From NCBI RefSeq assembly GCF_008042125.1, contig NZ_RDBI01000040.1, forward strand, positions 2,833,431 to 2,872,563: a stretch of DNA of 39,133 nucleotides, given 5' to 3'. This document shows positions 13,749-22,807 of the stretch, piece by piece. Numbering within the stretch: the stretch's first letter is position 1; each line of letters starts with the position of its first letter. The notes under the pieces were generated by a model, which saw only the letters and a program-made list of their open reading frames with translations, did no database searches and was not told the origin of the DNA. Position numbers and translations under genes: made by a program. The stretch comes from Streptomyces sp. MS191 (GTDB lineage Bacteria; Actinomycetota; Actinomycetes; Streptomycetales; Streptomycetaceae).

Positions 13749-14239
13749 GGGAGCCGTCAGCGGCTGGAGGCCCCGGGGACGGGGGCGGCGCCGTGACGCT
13801 GCGGATCCGCGCCCCGGGCGGCCGAGACGGTGACCGGGGCGGTGACCGGGGCGGCGGCTCGGGTGACCGGGGCGGTGACCGGGGCGACCGGGGGATGGCG
13901 ACGGTGTGGACCGCGTTCGCGGCCTGCGTCCTGTGCGTGGTCTTCGGGGCGGTGCTGGCCCTGGGGCAGGCGGTGGCCGCCCGGCACCGGGCGGGAGGCG
14001 CCGCCGACCTGGCGGCGCTCGCCGCCGCCGGCCGGGCCGCCCTCTGGGGCGAGCAGGACGCCTGCGACGCGGCGGCCCGGGTGGCCGGAGCCCAGGGCGC
14101 CGCCGTGGTCCGGTGCTCGGTGCGCGGCGACGTCGCGGACGTGACCGCGACCGTGCGGGTGGGGCCGTACGCGCCCGTGGTCAGGGCGCGGGCGGGACCG
14201 GCGGAGGCTCTGCCGGGGCTTCCCGCAGCAGTTCCGTGA
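13745..14239 (+). CDS. TadG/Rv3654c-like membrane protein
   Basis: 164 residues from ATG 13,745. A Gly/Asp/Arg-rich N-terminal stretch of about 50 residues comes from a 12-bp tandem repeat (GDRGGDRGGG and similar). It precedes a TadE/G-type membrane anchor (GMATVWTAFAACVLCVVFGAVLALGQAVAARHRAGGAADLAALAAA) and a small domain with two Cys residues (EQDACDAAARV ... VRCSVRGDVADVTATVRVG). The anchor matches the Rv3654c-like TadE family, the usual last gene of Streptomyces tad clusters. Its last ~59 bp overlap the 3' end of the convergent helicase gene. Confidence 0.8.
   Translation: MREPSAAGGPGDGGGAVTLRIRAPGGRDGDRGGDRGGGSGDRGGDRGDRGMATVWTAFAACVLCVVFGAVLALGQAVAARHRAGGAADLAALAAAGRAALWGEQDACDAAARVAGAQGAAVVRCSVRGDVADVTATVRVGPYAPVVRARAGPAEALPGLPAAVP
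13831..13887 (+). repeat. Four copies of a 12-bp repeat in the TadG-like gene
   Basis: TGACCGGGGCGG occurs at 13,831, 13,843 and 13,864, and once with a final A at 13,876, with a 9-bp gap after the second copy. The length stays a multiple of three, so copy-number change would keep the reading frame (GDRG units). Confidence 0.85.
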
Positions 14240-16658
14240 GGAGGCGCACGGCGCCGCGCTTGTGGAGCGGGTCGTTGCCGTTGCCGCACTTGGGGGACTG
14301 GATGCAGGACGGGCAGCCCGCCTCGCACTCGCAGGAGGCGATCGCCTCCCGGGTGGCCGTCAGCCAGGCGCGTGCGGTGTGGAAGGCCCGTTCCGCGAAG
14401 CCCGCGCCGCCGGGATGGCCGTCGTACACGAAGACGGTCGGCAGCAGGGTGTCCGGGTGGAGGGGGACGGAGACCCCGCCGATGTCCCAGCGGTCGCAGG
14501 TCGCGAAGAGCGGCAGCATGCCGATGGAGGCGTGCTCGGCGGCGTGCAGGGCCCCGCCGAGGATCTCCGGGGTGATCCGGGCGGCGTCGAGCTGGTCCTC
14601 GGTGACCGTCCACCACACGGCCCGGGTGCGCAGGGTGCGGGGCGGCAGGTCGAGCTTGGTCTCGCCGAGGACCTCGCCGGTGATCAGACGGCGGCGCAGG
14701 TAGGAGACGACCTGGTTGGTGACCTCGACGGAGCCGAAGCAGAGCCGGCCGGCCCCCCACGGGATCTCGGTGTCGGTCTCCAGGACGGCGATGGAGGTGG
14801 TGTCGCGGGCGGTGGTGGAGTACGGCGGGGCGGCCTCCTCGACCAGGGCCACCGAGTCCTTCAGGTCCAGGTGCTTCACCAGGTAGGTGCGGCCCTGGTG
14901 CAGGTGGACGGCCCCGTCGTGGACGGCGGTGTGGGAGGCGGCCTCGTCGACCGTGCCGAGCAGCCGGCCGGTGGCCGCCTCGACGATCTGGACGGGGCTG
15001 CCGCCCCCGCCCCGGATGTCGGTGAGGTCGGCGGCCCGCTCCCGGCGGGTCCAGTACCAGCCGCTGGAGCGGCGGCGCAGCAGTCCGGCGGCCTCCAGCT
15101 GGGGCAGCAGCTCGGGGACGGTCGGGCCGAAGAGAGCCAGGTCGGCGTCCGTCAGCGGCAGCTCCGCGGCGGCGGCGCACAGATGGGGGGCGAGGACGTA
15201 GGGGTTGTCGGGGTCCAGGACGGTCGACTCGACCGGCTGCCGGAAGAGCGCCTCGGGATGGTGGACCAGGAAGGTGTCCAGCGGGTCGTCGCGGGCGACC
15301 AGGATGGCCAGCGCGCCTTCGCCCGAGCGTCCGGCCCGGCCCGCCTGCTGCCACAGGGACGCCCGGGTGCCGGGATAGCCGGCGATCACCACGGCGTCCA
15401 GGCCGGAGACGTCCACGCCGAGCTCCAGGGCGGTGGTGGCGGCCAGGCCGAGGAGTTCGCCGGAGTGCAGGGCGCGTTCCAGGGCCCGGCGCTCCTCGGG
15501 CAGGTAGCCGCCGCGGTAGGCCGCCACCCGGCGGGCCAGGGAGCGGTCCACCTCGGCCAGGCGTTCCTGGGCGATCACGGCGATCAGTTCCGCGCCGCGC
15601 CGGGAGCGGACGAAGGCGACCGAGCGGACGCCCTGCACCGCCAGGTCCGTCAGCAGGTCGGCGGTCTCGGCGGTGGCCGTGCGGCGGACCGGGGCGCCCT
15701 GCTCGCCGTGCAGCTCGGTCAGCGGCGGCTCCCACAGCGCGAAGACCAGCTCGCCGCGCGGGGAGGCGTCGTCGGCGACCTCGGCCACCGGCAGACCGGT
15801 CAGGCGGCCGGCGGCGACGGCGGGCTCGGCGGCGGTGGCGGAGGCCAGCAGGAAGACGGGGTCGGCCCCGTAACGGGCGCAGACGCGGCGCAGCCGGCGC
15901 AGCACCTGGGCGACGTGGGAGCCGAAGACGCCCCGGTAGGTGTGGCACTCGTCGATGACGACGTAGCGCAGGGAGCGCAGGAAGGAGGACCACCGGGCGT
16001 GGCCGGGGAGTATCCCTCGGTGCAGCATGTCGGGATTGGTGAGCACGTAGTTCGCGTACTGGCGGACCCACTCGCGCTCCTCGACCGGCGTGTCGCCGTC
16101 GTAGACGGCGGGCCGGATCCGGTTGCCGAGCGGCGCCGCCAGCTCGCGCACGGCCCGGCGCTGGTCGGCGGCGAGGGCCTTGGTGGGGGCCAGGTACAGG
16201 GCGGTGGCGCCCCGGCCGTTCGGTGCCTCGGCGCCGTCCAGGAGCGTCGACAGCACCGGCGTCAGATAGGCCAGCGACTTGCCCGAGGCGGTGCCGGTGG
16301 CGATCACCACGGATTCGCCGTCCAGCGCGTGCTCGGCGGCTTGTGCCTGGTGGGCCCAGGGGTGCTCGATCCCGGCCGCCTGGATCGCGCCGATCACTTC
16401 CGGACGGATGCGATGCGGCCAGACTGCATGCCGACCCTCCCGGGCGGGCAAGTGCTCCGTATGAGTGATGCGCGCGGCCCGGCTCTCGCCCGATGCGAGC
16501 CGGTCGAGGACCATGCCGGGGGACGGGCGGCTGCCCGTACTTCCGGCCGGTCCACTGGGGCGGTGATTCTTGGCCATCGGCACCGAGTGTGTCACTGGCA
16601 TGACGGACAATGCTCCCAAGGCGTCGTGCATGGCTGCTGGTAAGTGATTGAATGCCAT
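14181..16658 (-). CDS. YprA/MrfA-type superfamily 2 DNA helicase with Cys-rich C-terminal domain
   Basis: 825 residues from ATG 16,658. It has Walker A ATGTASGKS (about 121-129), LYLAPTKALAADQRR (motif Ia), DECH (236-239, motif II) and FLLASATAAEP (motif III). The second RecA domain shows SVAFVRSRRGAELIAVIAQE, TTALELGVDVSGLDAVVIAG and QQAGRAGRSGEGALAILVARDDP. The C-terminus, with CECEAGCPSCIQSPKCGNGN, is the four-Cys metal-binding domain of the YprA/MrfA (DUF1998) helicases. In Bacillus MrfA helps repair mitomycin damage; a DNA repair role here is by family only. It is divergent from bldG and overlaps the convergent TadG-like gene by 59 bp. Confidence 0.9.
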   Translation of the reverse strand: MAFNHLPAAMHDALGALSVMPVTHSVPMAKNHRPSGPAGSTGSRPSPGMVLDRLASGESRAARITHTEHLPAREGRHAVWPHRIRPEVIGAIQAAGIEHPWAHQAQAAEHALDGESVVIATGTASGKSLAYLTPVLSTLLDGAEAPNGRGATALYLAPTKALAADQRRAVRELAAPLGNRIRPAVYDGDTPVEEREWVRQYANYVLTNPDMLHRGILPGHARWSSFLRSLRYVVIDECHTYRGVFGSHVAQVLRRLRRVCARYGADPVFLLASATAAEPAVAAGRLTGLPVAEVADDASPRGELVFALWEPPLTELHGEQGAPVRRTATAETADLLTDLAVQGVRSVAFVRSRRGAELIAVIAQERLAEVDRSLARRVAAYRGGYLPEERRALERALHSGELLGLAATTALELGVDVSGLDAVVIAGYPGTRASLWQQAGRAGRSGEGALAILVARDDPLDTFLVHHPEALFRQPVESTVLDPDNPYVLAPHLCAAAAELPLTDADLALFGPTVPELLPQLEAAGLLRRRSSGWYWTRRERAADLTDIRGGGGSPVQIVEAATGRLLGTVDEAASHTAVHDGAVHLHQGRTYLVKHLDLKDSVALVEEAAPPYSTTARDTTSIAVLETDTEIPWGAGRLCFGSVEVTNQVVSYLRRRLITGEVLGETKLDLPPRTLRTRAVWWTVTEDQLDAARITPEILGGALHAAEHASIGMLPLFATCDRWDIGGVSVPLHPDTLLPTVFVYDGHPGGAGFAERAFHTARAWLTATREAIASCECEAGCPSCIQSPKCGNGNDPLHKRGAVRLLTELLREAPAEPPPVPPAP

Positions 16659-16738
16659 CGCGGCTGGCGATCCGTCCCCCGACTTCCGTCCGGGAGACCC
16701 GAGGGGCGAACGCCCGATAGCAAGGTGCTGGAGGATCC

Positions 16739-17092
16739 GTGGACCTGTCCCTGTCGACTCGCAATGTGTCCGGCCCGAGCGGCGACCGTACGGTCGTCGA
16801 GGTCGGTGGCGAGATTGATGTGTATACCGCGCCCAAGCTGCGCGAGCAGTTGGTCGAGTTGGTGAACGACGGCAGCTACCACCTCGTCGTCGACATGGAG
16901 GGTGTGGACTTCCTCGACTCGACCGGCCTCGGCGTGCTGGTGGGCGGTCTCAAGCGCGTGCGCGCGCACGAGGGATCGCTGCGACTGGTGTGCAACCAGG
17001 AGCGCATCCTGAAGATTTTCCGGATCACCGGTCTGACCAAGGTGTTCCCCATCCACACCACGGTCGAAGAGGCCGTCAACGCCACCGACTGA
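16739..17092 (+). CDS. bldG: Anti-sigma factor antagonist BldG
   Basis: 117 residues from GTG 16,739, with GGAGG five bases upstream. It is a STAS-domain protein with the phosphorylation-site motif [14 protein letters not shown] (Ser61 here). The sequence matches S. coelicolor BldG almost throughout as I remember it. BldG is needed for aerial growth and antibiotic production and works by partner switching: unphosphorylated it binds anti-sigma factors and frees their sigma factors. It is followed by a gene for an ATP-binding partner, as in S. coelicolor, with a short hairpin between that may allow separate transcript amounts. It is divergent from the helicase across an 80-bp gap. Confidence 0.97.
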   Translation: MDLSLSTRNVSGPSGDRTVVEVGGEIDVYTAPKLREQLVELVNDGSYHLVVDMEGVDFLDSTGLGVLVGGLKRVRAHEGSLRLVCNQERILKIFRITGLTKVFPIHTTVEEAVNATD

Positions 17093-17114
17093 CGCAGGCA
17101 GACGGACGGGAGAG

Positions 17115-17131
17115 CCGGGCGACACGCCCGG
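17115..17131 (+). terminator. Short hairpin between bldG and its partner gene
   Basis: CCGGGCG (17,115-17,121) and CGCCCGG (17,125-17,131) form a perfect 7-bp stem with a 3-base loop. It is weak enough to act as an attenuator, which would fit a mixed monocistronic/bicistronic pattern. It could also be neutral sequence. Confidence 0.35.
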
Positions 17132-17171
17132 TCCTCCGAGTTGTCCGCCCACACGCTCCCAGGGGGACCGC

Positions 17172-17630
17172 ATGGCCACCGTCGAACTCCGCTTCAGTGC
17201 CTCGCCCGAGCATGTCCGCACGGCCCGCCTGGTGGCGGCCGCGGTGGCGCGCCGGGCCGGGGTCGACGACGCGGTGCTCGACGAGGTCAGGCTCGCCGTC
17301 GGCGAGGCGTGCTCCCGTGCGGTGGGGCTGCACCGCAGCAACGGCGTCACCACCCCGGTCCGGGTCGTGCTCACCGAGGAGGAGAAGTCCTTCTCCATCG
17401 AGGTGGGCGACGAGGTCCCCGGTGCGGGGGTGGCGGCGGCCGACGCCGCCGGTGTCCCCGGAAGCCGGGACGCCGCGCCCGCCGAGGAGTTCGACGACGC
17501 GGACGGCGAGGACGAGATGGGTCTCGCGGTGATCCGCGGGCTCGTCGACGACTTCGAGGTGAGCGCCGGCGAGGACGGCGGAGTGATCCGGATGAGCTGG
17601 CCGACGAACCCGGTCGACGAGCTGCCCTGA
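17172..17630 (+). CDS. Anti-sigma regulatory factor-type ATP-binding protein
   Basis: 152 residues from ATG 17,172, with AGGGGGA upstream. It is a HATPase_c/RsbW-like protein, the conserved gene after bldG. The N-box reads LDEVRLAVGEACSRAVGLH: the Glu is present, but the position of the Asn that binds Mg-ATP in RsbW/SpoIIAB is Arg. The later part, GEDEMGLAVIRGLVDDFEV, resembles the G1/G2 region with the first Gly motif degenerate. It may therefore bind BldG without normal kinase activity, leaving BldG phosphorylation to another kinase (inference). A Glu/Asp-rich insertion precedes the G box. Confidence 0.85.
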   Translation: MATVELRFSASPEHVRTARLVAAAVARRAGVDDAVLDEVRLAVGEACSRAVGLHRSNGVTTPVRVVLTEEEKSFSIEVGDEVPGAGVAAADAAGVPGSRDAAPAEEFDDADGEDEMGLAVIRGLVDDFEVSAGEDGGVIRMSWPTNPVDELP

Positions 17631-17665
17631 TCGGCGTCCGCCGCCCGCGACAACGGCGAGAACCG

Positions 17666-17695
17666 AAAGAGGCCCTGCTGAGCAGGGCCTCTTTT
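17666..17695 (+). terminator. Rho-independent terminator after the bldG operon
   Basis: AAAGAGGCCCTGC (17,666-17,678), loop TGA and GCAGGGCCTCTTT (17,682-17,694) form a perfect 13-bp stem, followed by a further T. Confidence 0.85.
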
Positions 17696-17860
17696 GCATT
17701 TCCCTAGATCGCCGATCATGCGCAAATGCTTTTGCCGCATTACCGTTCTCGTTGGTACGTGTGAGGAATGAGCGAATTCTGATTGCGGCACTCTGTTTTG
17801 ATCGGGATCCGCTCCCTACAATCCGTCCACATCTTGACCCCGCAACGTCAAGGAGGACGA

Positions 17861-20221
17861 ATGGCGGGTCTTGCAGCCGCGGTGCTCACCCAAGAGAACC
17901 GCGTGATCGTGATCGTCATCGCAGCCGTCGCCGTGGCGGCGCTGCTCGTCGCCCAGCTGCTGGTGCGCCAGGTCCTCGCCGCCGGTGAGGGCACCGATTC
18001 GATGAAGGAGATCGCCGCCGCCGTCCAGGAAGGCGCGAATGCCTATCTCGCACGGCAGTTGCGCACTCTCGGGATCTTCGCGGTCGTCGTGTTCTTCCTT
18101 CTGCTGCTGCTTCCGGCCGACAACTGGTCGCAGCGCGCCGGGCGTTCGATCTTCTTCCTGGTGGGCGCGCTATTCTCCGCGGCCACCGGATACATCGGCA
18201 TGCGGCTCGCCGTGCGGGCGAATGTGCGCGTGGCCGCGGCCGCGCGCGAGGCCACTCCGGCGCCGGGTGAACCGGAAAAGGATCTGACCCTCGTCTCGCA
18301 CAAGGCGATGAAGATCGCCTTCCGGACCGGCGGCGTGGTCGGCATGTTCACCGTCGGCCTCGGTCTGCTCGGCGCCTCCTGCGTCGTCCTCGTCTACGCC
18401 GCCGACGCGCCCAAGGTCCTGGAGGGCTTCGGTCTGGGCGCGGCCCTCATCGCCATGTTCATGCGTGTGGGCGGCGGCATCTTCACCAAGGCCGCCGACG
18501 TCGGCGCCGACCTCGTCGGCAAGGTGGAGCAGGGCATCCCCGAGGACGACCCGCGCAACGCCGCCACCATCGCCGACAACGTGGGCGACAACGTCGGCGA
18601 CTGCGCCGGCATGGCCGCCGACCTCTTCGAGTCGTACGCCGTGACCCTCGTCGCCGCGCTGATCCTCGGCAAGGCCGCCTTCGGCGACCTCGGGCTCGCG
18701 TTCCCCCTCATCGTGCCGGCGATCGGCGTCGTCACCGCGATGATCGGCATCTTCGCGGTCGCCCCGCGACGCACCGATCGCAGCGGCATGGCGGCCATCA
18801 ACCGCGGGTTCTTCATCTCCGCGGTGATCTCGCTCGCCCTGGTCGCCGTCGCCGTCTTCGCCTACCTGCCGTCCTCCTACGCCGACCTCGAGGGCGTCAC
18901 CGACCCCGGCGTCCTGGGCCACGGCGGAGACCCGCGGATCCTCGCCCTGGTCGCCGTCGCCATCGGCATCGTCCTCGCCGCCCTGATCCAGCAACTCACC
19001 GGCTACTTCACGGAGACCAGCCGGCGCCCCGTCAGGGACATCGGCAAGTCCTCGCTGACCGGGCCCGCCACCGTCGTCCTCACGGGCGTCTCCATCGGCC
19101 TGGAGTCCGCCGTCTACACGGCCATGCTCATCGGGCTCGCCGTCTACGGCGCGTTCCTGCTCGGCGGCGCCTCCATCATGCTGGCGCTGTTCGCGGTCGC
19201 CCTGGCCGGCACGGGCCTGCTGACGACCGTCGGCGTGATCGTCGCCATGGACACCTTCGGTCCGGTCTCGGACAACGCCCAGGGCATCGCCGAGATGTCC
19301 GGGGACGTCCAGGGTGCCGGCGCGCAGGTCCTCACGGACCTGGACGCCGTCGGCAACACCACCAAGGCGATCACGAAGGGCATCGCCATCGCCACCGCGG
19401 TCCTCGCCGCCGCGGCGCTGTTCGGCTCGTACCGCGACGCGATCGCCACGTCGGTGGCGGACGTGGGGGCCAAGGCCGGTGAGGCGAACCTCTCGATGGA
19501 CATCTCCCAGCCCAACAACCTCTTCGGGCTCATCCTCGGGGCCGCGGTCGTCTTCCTCTTCTCCGGGCTCGCCATCAACGCGGTGTCGCGGTCGGCCGGA
19601 GCGGTGGTCTACGAGGTACGGCGCCAGTTCCGCGAGCACCCCGGGATCATGACGTACGAGGAGAAGCCCGAGTACGGACGGGTCGTCGACATCTGCACCA
19701 AGGACGCGTTGCGCGAACTCGCCACGCCAGGGCTCCTCGCGGTGATGGCGCCGATCGCGGTCGGGTTCTCGCTCGGGGTGGGCGCGCTCGGCGCCTATCT
19801 CGCCGGGGCCATCGGCACGGGAGCGCTGATGGCGGTCTTCCTGGCGAACTCCGGCGGCGCCTGGGACAACGCCAAGAAGCTGGTCGAGGACGGACATCAC
19901 GGCGGCAAGGGAAGCGAGGCGCATGCCGCCACCGTGATCGGGGACACCGTCGGTGACCCGTTCAAGGACACGGCGGGACCGGCGATCAACCCGCTGCTGA
20001 AGGTGATGAACCTGGTGGCCCTGCTGATCGCGCCCGCGGTGGTGCAGTTCAGCTTCGGCGACGACGCGAGCGCCGGACTGCGGACGTTGATCGCCGTCCT
20101 CTCGATCGCCGTCATCGTCGGGGCGGTCTACGTCTCCAAGCGGCGCTCGGTGGCCATGGGTGACGAAGACAACACCGACGATCGGACGACCGCCGCCCCG
20201 GACGCGCCGGTCGTTTCGTAA
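17861..20221 (+). CDS. hppA: Proton-translocating membrane pyrophosphatase
   Basis: 786 residues from ATG 17,861, preceded by AAGGAGGA. It is a polytopic protein of about 16 helices. The substrate site is visible in KAADVGADLVGKVEQGIPED and DNVGDNVGDCAGMAADLFES, and in GPVSDNAQGIAEMSG and NSGGAWDNAKK. GNTTKAITKG has Lys at the position (K502) where K+-dependent enzymes carry Ala, so this is the K+-independent, H+-pumping class. It couples PPi hydrolysis to proton export across the membrane. The C-terminus carries an acidic extension (GDEDNTDDRTTAAPDAPVVS). A -10-like TACAAT lies at 17,817-17,822, but no good -35 was seen. In Streptomyces it regularly follows the bldG operon. Confidence 0.97.
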   Translation: MAGLAAAVLTQENRVIVIVIAAVAVAALLVAQLLVRQVLAAGEGTDSMKEIAAAVQEGANAYLARQLRTLGIFAVVVFFLLLLLPADNWSQRAGRSIFFLVGALFSAATGYIGMRLAVRANVRVAAAAREATPAPGEPEKDLTLVSHKAMKIAFRTGGVVGMFTVGLGLLGASCVVLVYAADAPKVLEGFGLGAALIAMFMRVGGGIFTKAADVGADLVGKVEQGIPEDDPRNAATIADNVGDNVGDCAGMAADLFESYAVTLVAALILGKAAFGDLGLAFPLIVPAIGVVTAMIGIFAVAPRRTDRSGMAAINRGFFISAVISLALVAVAVFAYLPSSYADLEGVTDPGVLGHGGDPRILALVAVAIGIVLAALIQQLTGYFTETSRRPVRDIGKSSLTGPATVVLTGVSIGLESAVYTAMLIGLAVYGAFLLGGASIMLALFAVALAGTGLLTTVGVIVAMDTFGPVSDNAQGIAEMSGDVQGAGAQVLTDLDAVGNTTKAITKGIAIATAVLAAAALFGSYRDAIATSVADVGAKAGEANLSMDISQPNNLFGLILGAAVVFLFSGLAINAVSRSAGAVVYEVRRQFREHPGIMTYEEKPEYGRVVDICTKDALRELATPGLLAVMAPIAVGFSLGVGALGAYLAGAIGTGALMAVFLANSGGAWDNAKKLVEDGHHGGKGSEAHAATVIGDTVGDPFKDTAGPAINPLLKVMNLVALLIAPAVVQFSFGDDASAGLRTLIAVLSIAVIVGAVYVSKRRSVAMGDEDNTDDRTTAAPDAPVVS

Positions 20222-20408
20222 CACCAGATCAAGGAGCGGGCGGGCGGCGCTTTCTGAGGCGCCGTCCGCTCGTGGCGTATCCGGGGTGAGGCGTGTCTCC
20301 CTTGGTGCAAAAGACTGCAATGCCGGATGAATCAGTCGTACGAAAGGTGGATGTCGCCCGCTTGGCGTGTATGTTCCGGGGCCGAGAGCCTTGGAAGGGA
20401 CCGATCCG

Positions 20409-21071
20409 GTGAACAAGAAGCTTGCGGCCGTACTGTCCGGCGGCGCGGTACTGGTGCTCACGCTGTCCGGTTGCAGCGACGACGGCGAGAAGGTGGACGC
20501 CTGGGCCAAGACGTTCTGCGACCAGGCGCAACCGCAGTTCCAGAAGCAGGCCAACGCCAACGAGCTCATCAAGGCGACGGCGGCGGACAGCAAGCCCGCC
20601 GAGATCCAGGCCGCGGACTCGAAGGCGTTCGCCGACATCGCGGCGGCCGACCGGGCGCTCGCCAAGGCCGTCGAGTCGGCCGGCGCCCCGCCCGTCGACA
20701 ACGGCGAGACGATCCAGCAGGACGCGATCAAGGAGCTCAACGCCGCCGCGGTGGCGTACGAGGGCCTGAAGAAGCAGGTCGACGCGCTCGACACGGCGAA
20801 CCAGCAGAAGTTCGCTGACGGGTTGAAGAGCGTCGCCGACAACCTCGCGAAGATCCAGAACATGGACCAGAACGCGCTGAACAAGGTGCGCGAGGGCGAG
20901 TTGGGCCAGGCGCTGGCCAAGCAGCCGGGCTGCAAGTCGCCGAAGCCGTCGGTCCCGCCGGCCGCCGGGTCCTCCCAGGACGCCGGTTCCGCACCGTCGA
21001 AGGCCCCGTCGGCGCCCTCGGCCACGACGTCGAAGAAGCCGTCGGGCGGACCGAGCAAGAGCGCGGAGTAG
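20409..21071 (+). CDS. Small secreted lipoprotein
   Basis: 220 residues from GTG 20,409 (AAGGGA upstream). MNKKLAAVLSGGAVLVLTLSGC is a type II signal peptide with lipobox LSGC and lipid-modified Cys22. The mature part is helical and charged (repeated Ala/Lys/Asp-rich helices from ~30 to ~165) with a second Cys pair member near KTFCDQ and a Cys at KQPGCKSPKP. It ends in a Pro/Ser/Ala-rich, low-complexity tail. A conserved Streptomyces lipoprotein of unknown function, between hppA and a methyltransferase gene, and followed by a strong hairpin. Confidence 0.85.
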   Translation: MNKKLAAVLSGGAVLVLTLSGCSDDGEKVDAWAKTFCDQAQPQFQKQANANELIKATAADSKPAEIQAADSKAFADIAAADRALAKAVESAGAPPVDNGETIQQDAIKELNAAAVAYEGLKKQVDALDTANQQKFADGLKSVADNLAKIQNMDQNALNKVREGELGQALAKQPGCKSPKPSVPPAAGSSQDAGSAPSKAPSAPSATTSKKPSGGPSKSAE

Positions 21072-21092
21072 CGCGGGCGAACCCCACGCATC

Positions 21093-21127
21093 GGAGGCCC
21101 CGGCGGACGACGGACGCCGGGGCCTCC
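21093..21127 (+). terminator. Terminator after the lipoprotein gene
   Basis: GGAGGCCCCGGCG (21,093-21,105) and CGCCGGGGCCTCC (21,115-21,127) form a perfect 13-bp stem with a 9-base loop, 21 bases after the stop. No U-run. Confidence 0.7.
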
Positions 21128-21256
21128 GCCCTGCCCGGCGGCGGCCGGCCGCGCTCGCGCCCGCACCCGCGCACGAGGGCCGGAGGGCAGCGGCCCGTCC
21201 CCCCTGCCGGGCGGGGCGGGGCCCGGCGAGGCGGTCGCGGCCGTCACAATGAGGGG

Positions 21257-22807
21257 GTGAGTACGACCAGCCAGACCCCCAGCCTTCCGGTGCCCGCGCA
21301 CGCCGCCCGACTCCGCGACGCGCTGCTCGCCGCCGACTTCACCGCGGACGGCCTGCTCGAACTGCTCGGCGCCCCCGCCTACACGGCGCTCGCCCGCAGC
21401 GAGACCGTCCCCGCGCTGCGCGCCACCCGCGGGGACTCCCCGCTTCAGACCCTCGTGCGCCTCTTCCTGCTCCAGGGGGCCGTCCCCGCCGAGCGGGCCG
21501 CCGCCGCGCTGCCGCTGAAGGAGGCGCTGGCCGACGGCTGGATCGAGGAGGAGGACGGCGAGGTCCGGGCGACCGTCGACGTGCGGCCGTACGGCGGCCC
21601 CGACGGCCAGGACTGGTTCATCGTCTCCGACCTCGGCTGCGCCGTCGGCGGGGCCGGTGGCATCGGAAGCAAGGGGGGCCACGCCGGAGCGGGCGTCGTC
21701 CTCGGCGTCGGCGGCGCGTCCACCACGCTGGCCGGCATCACGATCCGTACGCCCGTCTCCGCCGCGCTCGACCTCGGCACCGGCTCCGGCATCCAGGCGC
21801 TGCACGCCGCCCAGCACGCCACCCTGGTCACCGCGACCGATCTCAACCCGCGCGCACTGGACTTCACCCGGCTCACCCTCGCCCTGTCCGGGGCCCGTGA
21901 GGCCGAACTGCTCACCGGTTCGCTCTTCGAGCCCGTCGACGGCGACACGTACGACCTGATCGTCTCCAACCCGCCGTTCGTCATCTCCCCAGGCGCCCGC
22001 CTCACCTACCGCGACGGCGGCATGGGCGGCGACGACCTCTGCCGCACGCTCGTGCAGGAGTCCGGGGAGCGCCTCAACGACGGAGGCTACGCCCAGTTCC
22101 TCGCCAACTGGCAGCACGTCGAGGGCGAGGAGTGGCAGGACCGCCTCCGCTCCTGGGTGCCCCGCGGCTGCGACGCCTGGATCGTCCAGCGCGAGGTCCA
22201 GGACATCACCCAGTACGCCGAGCTGTGGCTGCGCGACAGCGGCGACCACCGGGAGGACCCCGAGCGCTACGCGGAGCGGTACGGGGCCTGGCTCGACGAG
22301 TTCGAGGCCCGGGGGACCCGGGCCGTCGGCTTCGGCTGGATCACGCTGCGCAAGAACCCGGCCGTGGCCTCGGGCGCCGTCGAGCCGTCGATCCTCGTCG
22401 AGGAGTGGCCGCACCCCGTCGAGCAGCCGCTCGGCGCCGCCATCCAGAACCACTTCGAGCGTCAGGACTACCTGCGGACGCACGACGACGCCGCCCTCCT
22501 CGCCGACCACTTCGTGCTCGCGCCCGAGGTGATGCAGGAGCAGGTCGGACTGCCCGGAGCCGAGGACCCCGAGCACGTCGTGCTGCGCCAGAACCGCGGC
22601 ATGCGCCGGGCCACCAAGGTCGACCACATCGGCGCCGGGTTCGCCGGCGTGTGCGACGGATCCCTCAGTGCCGGCCGGATCCTCGACGCGATCGGACGGC
22701 TGACCGGGGAGGACCCGGTGATGCTGCGCGACCGCACCCCGCAGGCCATCCGGCTGCTGGTGGAGGAGGGCTTCCTGCTGCCCGTCCGGGAGGAGAGCGG
22801 CGCTTGA
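21257..22807 (+). CDS. HemK/PrmC-like class I methyltransferase
   Basis: 516 residues from GTG 21,257, with GAGGGGG upstream. The Rossmann fold carries AALDLGTGSGIQALHAAQHA (SAM motif, DLGTGSG at 172-178), the acidic TATDLNPRALDFT and the catalytic NPPF (Asn238). The NPPF motif points to amide or exocyclic-N methylation, as in HemK/PrmC or RsmC-type enzymes. The N-terminal ~165 residues form an additional helical domain, and the C-terminal ~200 residues have no obvious match. The substrate cannot be told from sequence. The stop overlaps the TTG of the next (broken) gene, so the two were once coupled. Confidence 0.85.
   Translation: MSTTSQTPSLPVPAHAARLRDALLAADFTADGLLELLGAPAYTALARSETVPALRATRGDSPLQTLVRLFLLQGAVPAERAAAALPLKEALADGWIEEEDGEVRATVDVRPYGGPDGQDWFIVSDLGCAVGGAGGIGSKGGHAGAGVVLGVGGASTTLAGITIRTPVSAALDLGTGSGIQALHAAQHATLVTATDLNPRALDFTRLTLALSGAREAELLTGSLFEPVDGDTYDLIVSNPPFVISPGARLTYRDGGMGGDDLCRTLVQESGERLNDGGYAQFLANWQHVEGEEWQDRLRSWVPRGCDAWIVQREVQDITQYAELWLRDSGDHREDPERYAERYGAWLDEFEARGTRAVGFGWITLRKNPAVASGAVEPSILVEEWPHPVEQPLGAAIQNHFERQDYLRTHDDAALLADHFVLAPEVMQEQVGLPGAEDPEHVVLRQNRGMRRATKVDHIGAGFAGVCDGSLSAGRILDAIGRLTGEDPVMLRDRTPQAIRLLVEEGFLLPVREESGA

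Noticed and set aside
13687..16836. 1049-codon minus-strand frame overlapping the helicase gene in another phase
   Set aside because: The helicase frame carries all the motifs; this one is Arg/Pro/Gly-rich with no motif.
17817..17822. TACAAT as a full hppA promoter
   Set aside because: A good -10 match, but no -35 at 16-18 bp was found, so it is only mentioned in the hppA entry.
20234..20271. Terminator after hppA
   Set aside because: Only an imperfect hairpin with a bulge and mismatch is present; too weak to call.
18170..22627. 1485-codon open frame antisense to hppA, the lipoprotein and the methyltransferase gene
   Set aside because: Mirror of G/C-biased third positions on the other strand; low-complexity Asp/Gly/Val translation, no domain, no start signal, and clear real genes on the plus strand.
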